Positions 1-13,217 of a stretch of DNA of 64,000 nucleotides are shown piece after piece (position 1 is the first letter of the stretch; every line of letters starts with the position of its first letter). The notes under the pieces are model-generated. The model had not been told where the DNA came from, searched no databases, and was given only the letters and a program-made list of their open reading frames with translations. A program made the translations under genes and the position numbers. This DNA comes from Macrophomina tecta. Lineage: Eukaryota > Ascomycota > Dothideomycetes > Botryosphaeriales > Botryosphaeriaceae. Location of the stretch: positions 1,054,001 through 1,118,000 of the forward strand of contig JAKSGN010000041.1 in NCBI GenBank assembly GCA_024180945.1, written 5' to 3'.

Positions 1-1617
1 TTCCGGCCCAAGGTCGTCTATGCGAAGAATGTGCGGCGTAGAGTATTGATTTTACAGGTTTTCAATAAGCACCGAATATAGCGAGACCGCAGCCCAAATG
101 CAACGCCCCGCCTGATAACTCCCCATTTTCTCCAAACCGCTAGAATATCTACTCGGCAGACGTTCTCGATGACTGCAAGAAGTTATACGACTAGCGAAGA
201 TCAACAATGGGTCACATACTCTGACTCGTCTCGCCTGCAGACTCTCCAATGAGGCCTCGGTCTGTGAACTGGAGAGTTTGATGGTGGGATACATCTTTTC
301 ATCCCAAGCCACTAGCTGAAACCTTCACAAAAAGACGAACTTTATGGACCATAGCACTTTCCCGCTCAATCATTGCAAAAGTCCAAATTCCCGCGTCCAT
401 CAGTTCACCCACTTTTCTGACCAGAGCGTATGCTGCCGCATCGGCCCTAAAAACGACCAACAATGACTTGAGCGTTATCATAGAGCAATGAGAGCGTCTA
501 GACTCCATGATTCCAAGATTACCTCTTCAAGTCCGTATACCTGCTGTGCTCATGACGTACACCTACTTGTCTTCACCGAAAAGCTGACTGTGTCCGTTGG
601 CACCGTGCACTATGGCTCTTGTCACGAGTTGTTCCTGGAAAATGAAGGGCTGCTGCGGAGTTAGAAGGGCAAGCCGCGAACAACGAAAAGGCAGCAATCA
701 ACCTAGCAAACAGAAGGTGTTTAAGAGATCAAGAAGTAGCACTGGCGAATGGTACACGCGGATTCTCTTACATTTCTGCTTACGGCCTTGAGCCTGGCAG
801 CTCTGGGATCGAGCAACTGTAGCTACCTATTTCCTATTCACCCCAAAGTCATCCTCGTTGATGTGTATGGCGCCGCCCGGAGAACTAGTTTCCTGGAACC
901 TGTGGTTCTCACTATCCCTGCGTCCAGGATTGCCACCCTAACCATAGCACCTGGTAATTGAGCACGTTTGCTTTGCGCGAGTTGGGAGTGACCTCAGCAT
1001 GCAGGTCAAATTGCGCGTGCTGCCATGCGCCTTCCACAAATGAAACCGTAGAAACACGGGTATCTGAAGTGACCTCTAAAGAATAGAGCCTGGCCGAATC
1101 TGGTATTGCTTCAGGTTTTATTTCTCCGCCCGGTCAAGGGCACAAAACTTACAGGTCTTTCCCTTCCGCTTTTGGATGAGCATGTGGGCCAATCGAGAGG
1201 CCTCAGAATAGAAATAGCTCCTTGAGACAGACCCCGGCAGAGGCATCTCAGTGTAAGCAGGTGCGGCTGTGATCAAATTCGAATGATTTGACACACCATC
1301 TTGGTGGTCCAACGGGGATATACCACGAGTGTAGAGAGAAAGTGTGTGTGGCGGCGAGCGCTCGGACCATGTGTGGTGGCTGAATCGTGCAGGCAGCGCA
1401 ATGACGAAGCTCCACCGCGGGGCAACGCGCGCGCTCTCCATCTTCACTCTTCACCATTTCTGCCATGCTCTCAACAGTCCACTACAATAACAAACTCGAA
1501 ACCCACCCCCGTCGCCTCCTCTTTCTCTCAGCGCTGGTATATCTTGCTTCCGCTCCGCCTCTCAACTGTAGCATCTCATCGACCTAACTACATTGCGTCC
1601 ATCTCCGATTCCCCACC
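1..1617. other. Intergenic, no gene recognised
   Basis: Only short open frames without recognisable domains lie here. The last ~150 bases before the vps25 ATG are C/T-rich on the plus strand, as in many filamentous-fungal leaders, so the vps25 promoter and 5' UTR are probably in the 3' part. Confidence 0.6.
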
Positions 1618-2327
1618 ATGACCGGAACAACAGCCTACAAATTCCCGCCGCACTACAGCTTTCCGCCCTTCTTTACCATCCAACCGGTCGCTGCGACCAA
1701 AGCCTCCCAACTCGCAAGCTGGAGCGCACATATCCAAGCCTACTGCCGCCACCATCGCATGTTCCAACTTTCTCTAATTGATGCGCTTGACACCGACCTC
1801 TTCCACAATAAGAAAATCAACAAACGCCTAGCCCTACGCGATGCCCGGGAAGTCATCAATTACATGGCTGGCCCCGAAGGAGGACATCGCGCTGAGTGGG
1901 TAGATGGTGAAAAGAAGGGGAAGAATATGGATAGTGGCGCCGAGGCGGGTAGGGTGTGGGTTTATTGGCGAAGGCCGGAGGAGTGGGCGAGCCTGATTGA
2001 GGGCTGGGTGAGTTTACGCACTCTTGCTCCAGCCTCAGTCTGCGGCTGATGTACGCAAGAACAGAGTTGCTGAATGAGACTATACAGGTTGATGCTACTG
2101 GCCAGAAGAACACTGTGCTTACTCTCTACGAGCTTACGGAGAGTGATGCTACGGCATCACAAGGTATTTGCACCCCGAGGACTGTATCTGAAAGCTTCCT
2201 AATTACGACCGCAGAGTTTCATGGTATGGATGCCGAGCTGCTTCAGAAGTCCCTTCAAGTCACGGTCAAGCGCGGCAAGGCGCAAATATTCGGGAGCGAA
2301 GACTCTTTGGGTGTCAAATTCTTCTGA
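1618..2327 (+). CDS. vps25: ESCRT-II subunit Vps25
   Basis: Three exons: 1618-2007, 2088-2163 and 2215-2327, joined in frame to give about 192 residues, the usual length for Vps25. The protein starts with the diagnostic tandem proline/aromatic motifs (FPPHY then FPPFF, residues ~8-18) that in the family bind the Vps22 and Vps36 subunits. It ends with GMDAELL...LVKRG-like winged-helix text and VKFF at the C terminus. Vps25 is the two-copy subunit of ESCRT-II, which acts on the endosomal membrane in sorting ubiquitylated cargo and recruits ESCRT-III through Vps20. Introns are 80 and 51 nt with GT...AG ends. The ATG is supported by the conserved N terminus and by a C/T-rich leader just upstream. 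Neighbours are unrelated. The family call is firm; splice sites were inferred by hand. Confidence 0.93.
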
Positions 2328-3552
2328 AGGCTCGAACTCCACCTATGTTCTGATATGGGACCTATCAAAGGAGGCCACGCCCTCCCGGAGTGGTGATGCT
2401 TGGGTCATCGCACTCAAACCGTTGCCTGGAATCGAAAGTGTCCCTGCCATGATTGGTCTAGGCTGCCCAGACTCCACTTACGAAATTTATCGGCTGAAAA
2501 GCGAGTGTGGCTCTCTCGGTCGTATAATTCACCCCTGCCGAATGAATCTCAGCCCTTAAAACTTGCGGGGAATGCGAGAAGATACCAATTGCAAAGCGGA
2601 CATGGGACATCTGTAATGAAATACATTTGTGGTAAGTCTGAAGATTGCTCTATAATTCCTTGGTTTGCAATGATAATCGCCCAATGAAGCCACCCCCTAC
2701 CCTTTTTTTCTTTCTTTTTTTGGGGCTAGCGTAGTATGTGCTCCTATTTTCGCCATATTTGGTTGTAAGACTCTGCCCGTGTCCTAGCCTACTTTCATGA
2801 GAAGAAAGAGCATGGAGAATCATTCACCTTATTGACTATTGGTGCAAGTGGCAGAAAGGTCAAACTGTCAGAAGGCCGGTCTGCTAGGCAGTGAAAGGCC
2901 CATTTCAATCGCTATTGCGAGCGCCGCGAGATTTTACCATCACATCGCTCCTACCGCCTTTACTGCCTGTTTTTAACAGTCATGCTGCAGGTGCACATAT
3001 TCAACTATGTGCTGCACGATAGTTCCACGCTTTGCAACTGTCCCCCCTCGAAGACGTCGAGGCCATGATCAAGGAAATTTTGTAGGATATTCTGCTCCAC
3101 CACTGCTCACATTCTGCGCAGTGTATGTGAGCTGTCACCGATGCTGTAACCCCATCATTATCTGCAGCTGTACATCGGGTAACCCAGAGATTTGCGCATA
3201 GTTTGAAGGCCTTGCCATCGGAATGCTCAAAGACGACCAGGCGGAATAGGAAAGTATGGAGTGATTTGGAGAGGCCTGGGTACATGACGGACTTAGAGAC
3301 ACTGCGGTATGGCCGAGGGCCCAAAAATATTATCTAAAATTAGTACGGTATTCCTGTCTTGGTACGATCCATTGTTAGCATTACAATAGAGGGATCCCCA
3401 TGCCCGGCGTCTCTGGGGCCTCAAAAGGCTCACAAAGCATGCCCCAATTTATTCAATCATACGCATCTCCCATAAAAGGTCTCTCCCACACACACCTTAA
3501 GATCCCTCACTTCCTCTGCGTCCGCTTCCCTGCACGGAGGCCACACAAGACC
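2328..3552. other. Intergenic, no gene recognised
   Basis: Holds the 3' flank of vps25 and a T-rich tract near 2701-2720. Open frames are short and show no domain. Confidence 0.55.
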
Positions 3553-5011
3553 ATGCCGGGCGCTGAGACCATTAACTCTAAGTCCACCGCGGATGGCGCC
3601 GTCCAATCCTGAATTGATGCTTGGCTGGACCAGGACATCCCCGATAAGCGTCCTATGAAGGTGCCTGTCCAGGCACACCCCGACATGTTGTCCTCTAGCT
3701 TCCTGGGCGAACCAACATACCCCGCTGGTCAGTATGCCGCCTGGCCGCCGTCGCCGCAGTGAAGGGCGATGATACCGCTGATGACAAAAAGCCGGCCGCG
3801 GCGGCCTGGCCCGACTGCTGCGACCACGAGCAGGCGCGGAACCTCCTCGATGTTCTGTGCAAAGATCTCGAGGAAAGCTTGAAAGACGGGCTGCCGTCGC
3901 CGGCCATGCTGCAAGGTCCCTCTGTTTCTAGTACTTCTTCTGCTACCATTCCCGTTCTTCCCTCTCTAGTGGGTGCGCGAGGCTTTAAGGCCGCCACTGT
4001 CACTGCCGCTGCTGCTCCCGCCCCTGTTCTCCCCCCACCCCCCAACCCGCGGTGCCATCGACAATGCATGGACCGACCTGCAGTATTACGACCAGAAAGA
4101 CTCTGAGGGCGACGACGACGACAACGACGAATGGAGCGCCGGCGCCGGCGCTGCCCATCTCGCACACTCAGCGTCCCCACTGACCGGGGTGGAGCTGCGG
4201 CAGCGCGACCGTGCCCTGTGGCTGAACTTTGCGCTCACGCTGGGCAAGCAGACGAGCCCGATCTTGCGGCACATACGCGCGTTGCGGAACCGTGTTAGTG
4301 TGCAGATATACCAGCAGCAGACGCAGGTTGAGGAGCTGTTGGCGTTTCGGAGGGAGGTGGAGGTGATGAGCGTGGGAGCGTTGGGTGATGCGCACGGGGG
4401 TGGTTGGGCTTGAGGAGGAGGAAATGGAGAGCGAGGCGGAGAGGGCGAGGTTGGCGGATCTGGGGAGAGTCTGGAGGCAATTCTGGGTGTCGTGAGGCAG
4501 GAGGTTTACTCGCGGGGTGTCCTTCACCAGATGGGGCACGAGGAGCAGGCGGTTATTAGGAAAGATGTGGAGGCTTTCGCCGGCCAGATCGAGGAGGCTA
4601 AAGGCTTCAGTAACGGCCCAGATCAAGAAAATCAAGGCTTCGATGGTAGCCCAAGACGAGTAGAGGAGGATATCCATGGAGTCCGTGCTACAGTAGAACA
4701 GGTCGGATCGTCAGGAAGCGGCGGAGTGGCAACGGGGCCAACACGCTAGGATTTCGGAAATGGATCGCGAGATGCGTGAAATGGAGAGAATGTTCCAACA
4801 GGCGGCCGCCAAGGTGCAAGTCCTTGAAGAAGAGAACAAGGCCTTGAGGACGTCATTAATGGACCATATACTGGTCATTCACGGCGGAGTAACCATAAAG
4901 CTGCGCGATACCCAGATTAAAGCTCTTGGCGAGGGGTCCCAGAATAACCAGGCTCAACAGGGCGAACAGACCCAAAAAAGGAGGGGCTCACCTCCGCGCT
5001 GGAAGGACTGA
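3553..5011 (+). pseudogene. Decayed gene for a coiled-coil protein
   Basis: A chain of protein-like segments runs through this stretch but cannot be read in one frame. From the ATG at 3553 the frame meets TGA at 3610, continues with plausible protein (DAWLDQDIPDK), then TGA at 3760. The reading moves to another frame from ~3757 to ~4040 (HEQARNLLDVLCKDLEE). It returns to the first frame after a C-rich run near 4030-4050 (NAWTDLQYYDQKDSEGDDDD; then ALWLNFALTLGKQ), meets TGA at 4411, and continues to TAG at 4747. A last segment from 4760 (MDREMREMERMFQQAAAKVQ) is heptad-like. I do not recognise the family. At least three in-frame stops and two or three frame changes suggest a pseudogene. Errors in the assembly or unrecognised introns could explain part of this. 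Confidence 0.45.
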
Positions 5012-5894
5012 ATTTCAGGCTTCCGGTGAAAGAATAAAGACCCTCGAAGATGCGGTTCAATCAATTGACTACTAGACTGAACACAAGCTTTGCCCAGCAA
5101 TCGGAAATCTGCAGAGCCGTTGGTTAGCCATGGAATGGAGAACCACGAATGCGCGTAGCTTTGAAGATGAACAAGGCCAGGATCTAACCCGAGATCACTC
5201 TGGATACGATTAAGGCTCGTCCGCACTTCCGAGTGCTTGCGATTACCGGAGCTACCCCAGTTAGTACTTTTCGAGGGCGGATGTTCCATACAACGACGTT
5301 ATCCTCAATCACGGGTAATAGGTTATACTCCGTAAGCATGGTTCCGGCGCGCATCAGCAGCATGCCCTGTTCCCGTTTAGCGGACGAGAGTTCCACCAGA
5401 ACTCTAATCCAGGATTCATTGGTATTATGGAACCCCGCACAAAGTAACTTGTTGGTATTCGCTCGCCTGCTTTCACGTCTTTTCATATTCAACATTCCTC
5501 GAGTGCCCCTTTTAATCTTTAGACATACAGCACTCCTTCCACAAGTTGATTTCGAGCTTTGACTATGTCATCAGCAAGCTAAAATTAAGGATAGTAAGAT
5601 GAAATGATTCACAACCTGGTGAATACTGACCCTGTATCCGTAGACTTACTAGACCCAAGTTTCCGATATGCCAGGGCTGCAAGATGGAGGCTCGCTCGCG
5701 TTCTTTAGCAACTGTATCCATCTCCTATTCCGCTAATGGAGCTGGATGGTTCGTCCCACCGTCCTGCAGTAAGCTTGGCTGTAATTTAAGTATAGAAGAA
5801 TACTCCAACCTACTATACAACACATATCTCGTTTGGTCGACCGCTGGTAGCAATTTTGAGCAAAATCCCGGAGGTTCGGAGACAAATCGCTCAC
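5012..5894. other. Intergenic, nothing recognised
   Basis: No open frame with a recognisable domain. It separates the decayed coiled-coil gene from the 3' end of the minus-strand oxidase-like gene. Confidence 0.55.
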
Positions 5895-6780
5895 CTACGC
5901 CGCCAACTTGACCTCCATCCAACCCAACTGACTCGCCATCACCAAAGCCAGTACCGTCAGCATCATTCCCAACACCACAGCCCCCCACTCGCCGATCAAC
6001 ACCCTCCTCGTCATCGCTTTCAGATCTCCGAAAAACAACGCCTCCCCGTCGGCCCTACGTGCGGACCTTAATCCAGGGCAGCCATCTAGACTGCGAACGT
6101 TATTCTGACGCTGATAAATTTGAATTGCGCCGTCTTTAGCGAGCATCTTTGAAGCCCAATTGGGAAGCGTGTCACGATCTTCCCAGTGTTTGGTGACAGC
6201 ATTGGATTCGGGATCTTCGTCAACACCGTCGGGAGAACGGGGGCGTGGGGATAGGACGGGAACGCCGTAACCGCAAGACGTCTGGACCTGTGTGGCTGGA
6301 TAAGCAGCAGCCGTGATTGGAAGCTTGAGTGTTTATGCTGGCAAAGGGAATGGTGTGGAAAGAGAGGTGAGGGCGGGGTCTCACTTTGAAGATATCAAGA
6401 ACGATTACGGCTCGACATGCTTTAACGCCTTCCTTAATGCCGGTTCTGGCGACCCATTCATCGAACTTCAGGTTGCCTTTTTCGATGACTTTGCCAGTGC
6501 AGAAGAGCCGCATGATCCGGGGTGAGGTACCAAAGCTGCAAGCCATGAGTGTCACCCGGCCATTTTCGTATATGTGCGAGATTGTCTCGCAGCCTGAGCC
6601 AGTGGCGTCAAGGTAGGCGACTTGATTTTGGTTGATCACAGACAGAGAGTGAGAGGGATGGCCTTTTGGGGATAGATTGATGTGTGCACCTGTGAGTGGA
6701 GCGCTAGCCACAAAAAAAAGGGGTTGTGCCAACAGCCATTCGGCGAGATCTGAGGAGAGGGAAGAGTAGAACTTTGGCAT
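5895..6780 (-). CDS. Pyridoxamine 5'-phosphate oxidase-like (split-barrel flavin-binding) protein
   Basis: Two exons on the minus strand, 6780-6385 and 6287-5895, give 262 residues. The 97-nt intron starts GTGAGA and ends CACAG. The N terminus (MPKFYSSLSSDLAEWL, then FFVASAPLTGAHINLSPKG) and the core (YLDATGSGCETISHI, RVTLMACSF, RIMRLFCTGKV, then TSCGYGVPVL after the intron) match the fungal branch of the PPOX split-barrel family. These proteins are named after pyridoxamine phosphate oxidase but mostly have unknown reactions; FMN or a related cofactor is expected. A hydrophobic segment near the C terminus (VVLGMMLTVLALVMA, residues ~238-252) may be a membrane anchor, so the protein could be tail-anchored. 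The following gene in the window is divergent. Family assignment is strong; substrate unknown. Confidence 0.87.
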
Positions 6781-9053
6781 GACGAGGGTGAAGATGGAAT
6801 CGAAACAGTGTCAGAACGATGGATGTAGAGGCAGAGAAATAGATGGGAACTTGAGCTCTCCAGGGAAACAGGAGGCCAGTGACCGAGGCCAGGCTGCAGA
6901 GATGATGAGCACGCAGCAGACTTTCAACGACTCTGTGAGCAACGAGGAATGTTGATTCAAGTGGAAGAATGCTCGATGGCGATGACAAGCAGTTCAATGT
7001 CTCTGACTCAGACGGCGGTGCGGGGCTGGGCAGATGACAATTCAGGAAAGAGGACGCGTGCCGAAAATGAGCGTCCAGCAGCAGGTGGAGATATCTCGTG
7101 AGAGCTAATGAAGCGAGTCGAAGTGCGGGGAGTCATCAAGCGAAGTCCGCGACCGGCACACGTCAGCCCAGCGGGCCGATGTCGGACAATCTTTCAAGCT
7201 CCGCGGGACGACGTCGATGGAAGAGTTCTGCCTTCAACTTCTTGGGTATATGAGAATGCAGAGCACAGTGAGGCCTCCAAAACAGCTGCGAATACATTTG
7301 TCGCTCCGAGCAACACGAATGCGCTTGGTCCAAGTCTGCGTGTGCATTGAGTTTAGTCTGTTGCAACCGCGGCAGATCCAAGGTCAATGCTTCGCGCCAA
7401 TGATGGCGACAAGGTGATCTGCCTAGCCATGGTTGGGCATTTACAATTGAGCACGTTGGGGTTGCTTACCCACCTGGGCAAACAGGCATTGCACCTGCAG
7501 CGGAAGTGGTATCGGCTTTTCACGAACATCTCTGTGCCGTCGCTACCCGTGGTCTAGCAATTGGACACTCAAGGACGGCTCGGATAGCATGTTGTGAAAT
7601 GGCTGAAGCGTACTTCCCGCAGCCCCCTTTGGGTTGCACGAAGATGTCCGTCCGCTTGGCCGAGTGGAGCATATACCTTCACGTAACAGGTACCGCATAA
7701 ACGTCATCCCCCTCCTTTTGAACAATGGTAGCCATTCACATCCGAGCTCCGGGCCAACGTGCCCTCACACACGTAGCAAGGAGGCTGTGTATGCTCCTCA
7801 GGCCGTCAGCCAACGTCGGTTTAGGGCTGCTTTCTTCGTACTCCTAAATGCTGAGCGGCTTCGGCACGGCATCCACGTCCGGCAGCCGAGTAACAGACTG
7901 TTCGTGCGGCGTTATTTCAGACGAATTAGCTGGTCCAGGTGGGCGGAAGTGATCGAGCAGAAGAGCTTTTGGGGCTCTGGCGGCTTGCAGCAAGGGACAA
8001 TCCGTGCTCAACTCAAATCTTGCGCTGGTGGTGGGAGCTTTCCCGGTACGACAGAAGATACTTTTCCTCCCGAGACACGCGAGGTGGTGGTGGACAATGA
8101 TAAGGCAGTAGCGTGGATGCCTGGGCGCAAAAGCAGAGAGGCGCAGCTTATCGGCTAGAATCCGAAACGAAACGAGTGTCGGTGGCGGACGTGCTCAGCC
8201 CTGTTGAAACAACAGAGAGGTATTGGTGCGATTGTCGTGAAATTGGCGTGTGAGCAGAGCAATTGAGCCTGAGGCGCCCGGAACTCACGCCAAGGCTTGG
8301 ATACAACGGACACACGGCGGATCGCCTTGTCTGGCGACGCTCTCCGCATGCCGTATCGAGCCGGCGGACGCAGAGTCGCAGCGTGCTGGCGGCCATTGGT
8401 GGGCATATGACGATAGACCTAGATGGGATCGTCGCATGCATGGGGCCCTTGCACCGTTCGGTCAACGTGCGCGCGCGCGCACCTTCAATTGGCGGTGCAG
8501 GCGTAAGTGCAGCCGGGCTGTTAGTCTCCATTGCTGCTCCAGACGTTTCGCAGCGGCCGTGAAAGTCGGTGAAGGGTTAAGGGACGAGCAGCGCTTCCGC
8601 GGCGGCGCCCGCGCGGCCACGAGGGAGGGTAGGGCGGCGCGTGGTGCCTGGCAGGCGCTCCGTATGGCCGTCGTCAGGGGCCGCCGTTGCGGGCTGGCGT
8701 GGCGGGCATGACTTTGGGCGCTGCTGCGCAAGAGGCTCTGGGCCGAATTGCCATTGTCAGGCCCTGACTCGTACCGATCAGCGCGTCAACTTTCGCCCTA
8801 CGCCTCCATTCATTCCGACAAACCACCTACCGCCTCACCTCCCGCGCGCCCAACCTGAGCCCCCCATAGGCCCCGCGTCTGCCTGCTCTCCCGGCCTGTG
8901 CGCTTACGCCTGCTTGCATCCCGGTGCTCCTTGCGCCGGCTCAGTTCCCGAGAGGAGCTGTTTGCTTCATCGTACCCGGCCCCGTCGTCCCGGCACGCCC
9001 TCCTACCACTCCGCCCAGATTTGGCCAGCCTGGGGACCAATGTCATACGCTCT
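6781..9053. other. Divergent intergenic region upstream of the PPOX-like and Kcs1-type genes
   Basis: About 2.3 kb with no recognisable gene. The part nearest the Kcs1-type start (8760-9053) is rich in C and C/T runs and is probably its leader. An open frame continues upstream from the chosen start to 8898 but has no conserved text. Several antisense frames here are the length expected by chance in GC-rich DNA. Confidence 0.55.
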
Positions 9054-12000
9054 ATGTCACCCACTCCTGCTTCGGATAATACCTCGCCTTCCACCCCGGT
9101 GAGATCCCGCCGTAGGGTCTCCCAGGACAGCCGCAATGCCTCGACGCCGTCCTCGCCCGACGCCGGTACAAAGGTGACACCAAAGACGCTCTCGCAGACG
9201 GGCCGCTCCAGGACTGCTCCTCTTTCGCTGGAGTCGCTGTATCCCGCTGCCGGGCCCCAGCTGTCTGAGCGCGACAGCATCTTCGCGACAAACTACATAA
9301 CCACCGACAGCCCCGCCGACTCCCCCAGCCTGCAGCCGCGCCCGGACTCGTCCACCGCCTCCGCCGACCCGCAAGAGCAGGACCAACCGCCCGCCATGGC
9401 AGAGGTGTCGCCGATCCGGAAACTGGTCGACCCGCCGCTGCTTCGCCAGCCCCATCACCACCTCTACTCGCCCGCCAATGCCTCGTCGCCACTCGAACAC
9501 TCCACCTTCGCCGAGGACTACCACAGGCTCAGGCACACCAGCACTACATTGCATAATGACAACTCGCAGTTGCATCTTAAAGGCCATTTCGTAACGCACA
9601 TTCTGGCTCCCGGCAGAACTGAGCCGACGACAAAGCAGGACAACACGCCTGCCTTTGCTCCCGCCGCCATTGATTCACCCCACCAACAAGCCCCGACTGC
9701 CCGCGATAGCCCAGCCCCTCAAGATACCTTAGATGCGGACGAGAGAGTACGTTATCGCTCGTGGCGTGAGGGAAAACCAATACTGAGCATGTCCGCGCAT
9801 GAGAATGTCAAGGAAGCAATCAACACCCGGGTGGATAAGAAAATCGAGGCCACGCTACCCAAAGTGGAGCCGAGTGCTGTTGCAGCTCGTAGTCGGAAGG
9901 CCAGCCATTACCTGGGGCTGTTCAAGGAGAACGAGGCGGCACAAGAGCAAAAGAAACGTGATGAGAGAGCGAAGGATCGCGTCTCTGAAGCCACGCCTCA
10001 AGATGGCCGAGACCAGGCTGCAGCTGAACCCGAGCTGTTGAAGTCACCGGTGGCTGAGAGAACAGACGATAAGGCCGGCACGCCATTCCGCGAAGATCGG
10101 CGCCCAGACACAACCACATCGCCAAGGAAACCACAACTGCCGCCTGAGCCGATCAACAAACCCCGTACGGAACCAGAACGCAAGGAAGACAGCATTACTG
10201 TTGGTCGACCACATGGCATTCCGCTAAGTCTTCTGGAGGAAATCAGAAACTTTCACAATCTTACGCCTGGCGCCCAACGTGGTAGTTCGTTCTCGAGGTG
10301 CCTTCCACTGGCTGAATCCCAGCGCTCTAAGCCAAGCTCTGCCAAACCGGTCTCTGACGCTTCTGGCAAGCAACCAAAGGATTATTTTGGTGCCTTCGAA
10401 GCACCTCAGGAAGACAAGGCCACTGGGACTGATGAAGATGACGAGTCAGAAAAGGAACACATCTCCTCGGCATTATACTTTCCGCATCGTCAACTCACGC
10501 CCACCAAAACCACTCCCGAACAGTTGAGCCCCGTACGAGAGGAAGCTCCCCCGCAGAAAATCCCGCCAAGGACTTCCACGCGAGGATTTCCAGCCGGTTG
10601 GCGAAACAAGGAAACTACGCCGACTCCAGATGAGGTACAGATATCCTTGCAAACCAAAGATGAGCAAAAGTATCTTCATGGTGATCTCAAACCACAACAA
10701 CGATCACCGGAAGCAGATCACCATGGGCTTGTATCTGAGTCGGACTACACTGTATCCTGTTCGGGGTCTGAATATGAGTCATGGGATGAATCGGCTCAGT
10801 CGACGCAAGATTATGAAAGCCCAACCGAGGAATTGGGCACTACTCCAACGCAGACTTCTTACAGGAAAGAGCATACCTCAGCCCTGAAGCCTCACCATCA
10901 TCACCATCGCCGTCATCAACCAGCCGCGCCCCTGGGCGCTGTTGAGCTCAAGCCGTATGATCATCAAGTTGGAGGTCATTCTACTGTGTACCGTTTCTCT
11001 AGAAGGGCCGTGTGCAAGCAATTGAACAACCGAGAAAATGAGTTCTACGAGACGGTTGAGCGGAATCACCCTGAGTTGCTAGATTTCTTACCGAGGTAAG
11101 GCCACGATACTGCCCTCCTTGTGGCCTCCAAGCTGAAACTTCAGCGAAGATGCTTTCGTCCGCTTCTACAATCCCCTTGGGTCAGTATATCGATTGGCTA
11201 ACTACTTGTCTATAGGTATATTGGTGTTCTAAATGTGACCTATCGTAAGGCACCCAAGAAGAGAAAGGCAACGAAGGATTCCAAAGACCCAGACATAAAC
11301 GGCGCTAAATCATTGGAGCTTGAGGCTCATTCCAAGGGATCCTCCGAGGCTGTGTCAGCCGAGCCTCAGTCCCCATTCAAGTCGACTGGCAATACATCTG
11401 AGAGTCAACCAAGGCTTGTTAGCCACTCTCAGCAATTGACTCCTGCTGTCCCGCAGGTAGTCTTCGAGAACAATATGCACATCATCCCGGACAACCTGTT
11501 CCGTCTGCCGCCTCGTGCAACGACCCCCAGACCACACACTGGAGATGCTTCCTTGTTGTCCCAACAATACCGCCGCCATCAAAGCATGGACGCTACCAAC
11601 CATTCTGGCAAGCTGTCTACAGGAACCAGCCCCACCAGACCAGAACTGAAGCAGTCTCCTAGCTGGGGAGCCACCACCGTCAACAAGAGGTTACGGGAGC
11701 AGGTTCTAAAGGAAGTCTTCACCCCGCCAACGATTCATCACCACTTCCGTCATGACCGCAACCATCATAGTCTCCCTGGCCGAAAGCGGGGACTCGACCC
11801 GCAAGACATCCCGGGTGGGAATGCGCATATGCGTAGAGGAAGTGCCGATGTCACAAGGAGAGCATCTCCGCTTCATGACAGCGGTAGCCCACGCAAGCAA
11901 GTACTCAGATCCGAAGCGGAGCGTCATTTCTTGAACCAGTCAGTTCCAGGGGAGAGCAGATCACTTGAAAGATTTCCTTCGTTGCCACAACTGAACGGTC

Positions 12001-13217
12001 TCGATTCTGCCAAAGAAGTTGTCGAAGAGACGGTCCCGGTAAAGCATCGACCTCCAAGACGACGTCATTCCGGTGGTGGCTTACGGCGGAAACCGAATGA
12101 AATTGATGAAGGGGGACGAGGTAACCTCGAGTATCACGAAGAGGACGGGTACGGGGGAGACCGGGAAGACGATGTGTTTGCAATGGATGAGGATAAGAAG
12201 CCCACACTGTCCAATTCTGCGGTGGCGTCCTCTGGACCTGAACAGCCAGAGCATATGAATGGCCAGCCTGTCCACAACAATGGCACAGGGACAATGTTGC
12301 CAGCTCCTGTGACGAATCCGAAATTGTCAGATCCTCCTGCAGAAGACTCAGCAAACCCCAAGGAGGCTGCTCAACCAGATGAGCGTGTGCAGCACTTTAT
12401 TCTACTCGAAGACCTTACTGCAGGCATGTCTCGACCTTGCGTGCTTGATCTCAAGATGGGAACGCGACAGTACGGCGTCGAGGCCAACGAAAAGAAGCAA
12501 CGTTCACAGAGACGCAAGTGCCAGATGACTACCTCGAAGGAGCTCGGTGTTCGCGTCTGCGGTATGCAAGTATGGAATGTAAAGACACAGTCTTACATAT
12601 TTGAAGACAAATACTTTGGTCGAGATTTGAAAGCCGGCAAAGAGTTTCAGGACGCTCTGACCCGTTTCTTCTTCGATGGACATAGCTACACGAGCGCAAC
12701 GAAACACATACCCGTCATTTTGGAGAAGATCTCGACTCTTGAGCGGATGATCCGGCGGCTTCCCGGATACCGATTCTATGCCAGCAGTCTGTTGATGCTC
12801 TACGACCGCGGAGACGGCTCGGTAGAGCCTTCATCCACGCCGGCCAGCCGTCGCGCGTCGCAGGACAAGGATGGAAAATCAGCGATAGAGCAGGAGAAAA
12901 AGGCAAGATCCGAGATCAAGCTGAAAATCGTCGACTTTGCCAACTGCGTCACGGCCGAGGACAAGCTGCCTCCGGAGGTATCATGCCCGCCATCGGATCC
13001 GAACGGTGTCGACAAAGGTTACCTGCGTGGCTTGCGCACTCTGCGCATGTACTTTCAGCGCATCTGGCGGGACATGAATGAAGACAAAGGATATGTTGAG
13101 CGAGGTGAATGCGAAGGGTTGCGGCACGGAGAGGGCGAATTGGGACATGGCATCCCACTTGAGGGATGGGAGGATGGTCCGATCAATGACGATGACTCTG
13201 GCAATGTCAGTGTGTAA
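9054..13217 (+). CDS. kcs1: Inositol hexakisphosphate kinase (Kcs1-type)
   Basis: Two exons, 9054-11095 and 11216-13217, give about 1347 residues. The 120-nt intron has GTAAGG, a CTAAC branch point and TATAG. The kinase core lies in exon 2: PCVLDLKMG (residues ~1087-1095) is the PxxxDxKxG signature of inositol polyphosphate kinases, followed by SSLLMLYD (~1203) and KIVDFAN (~1250). It is preceded by a very long low-complexity N terminus rich in S, P, D and E with a histidine run near 10890-10920, as in fungal Kcs1. The family makes the pyrophosphate IP7 (5-PP-IP5) from IP6 and so affects phosphate signalling, vacuole morphology and stress responses. The start chosen is the ATG of MSPTPASDN, just after a C/T-rich leader; in-frame text upstream looks non-coding. 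Family call is firm; the exact start is less sure. Confidence 0.9.
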
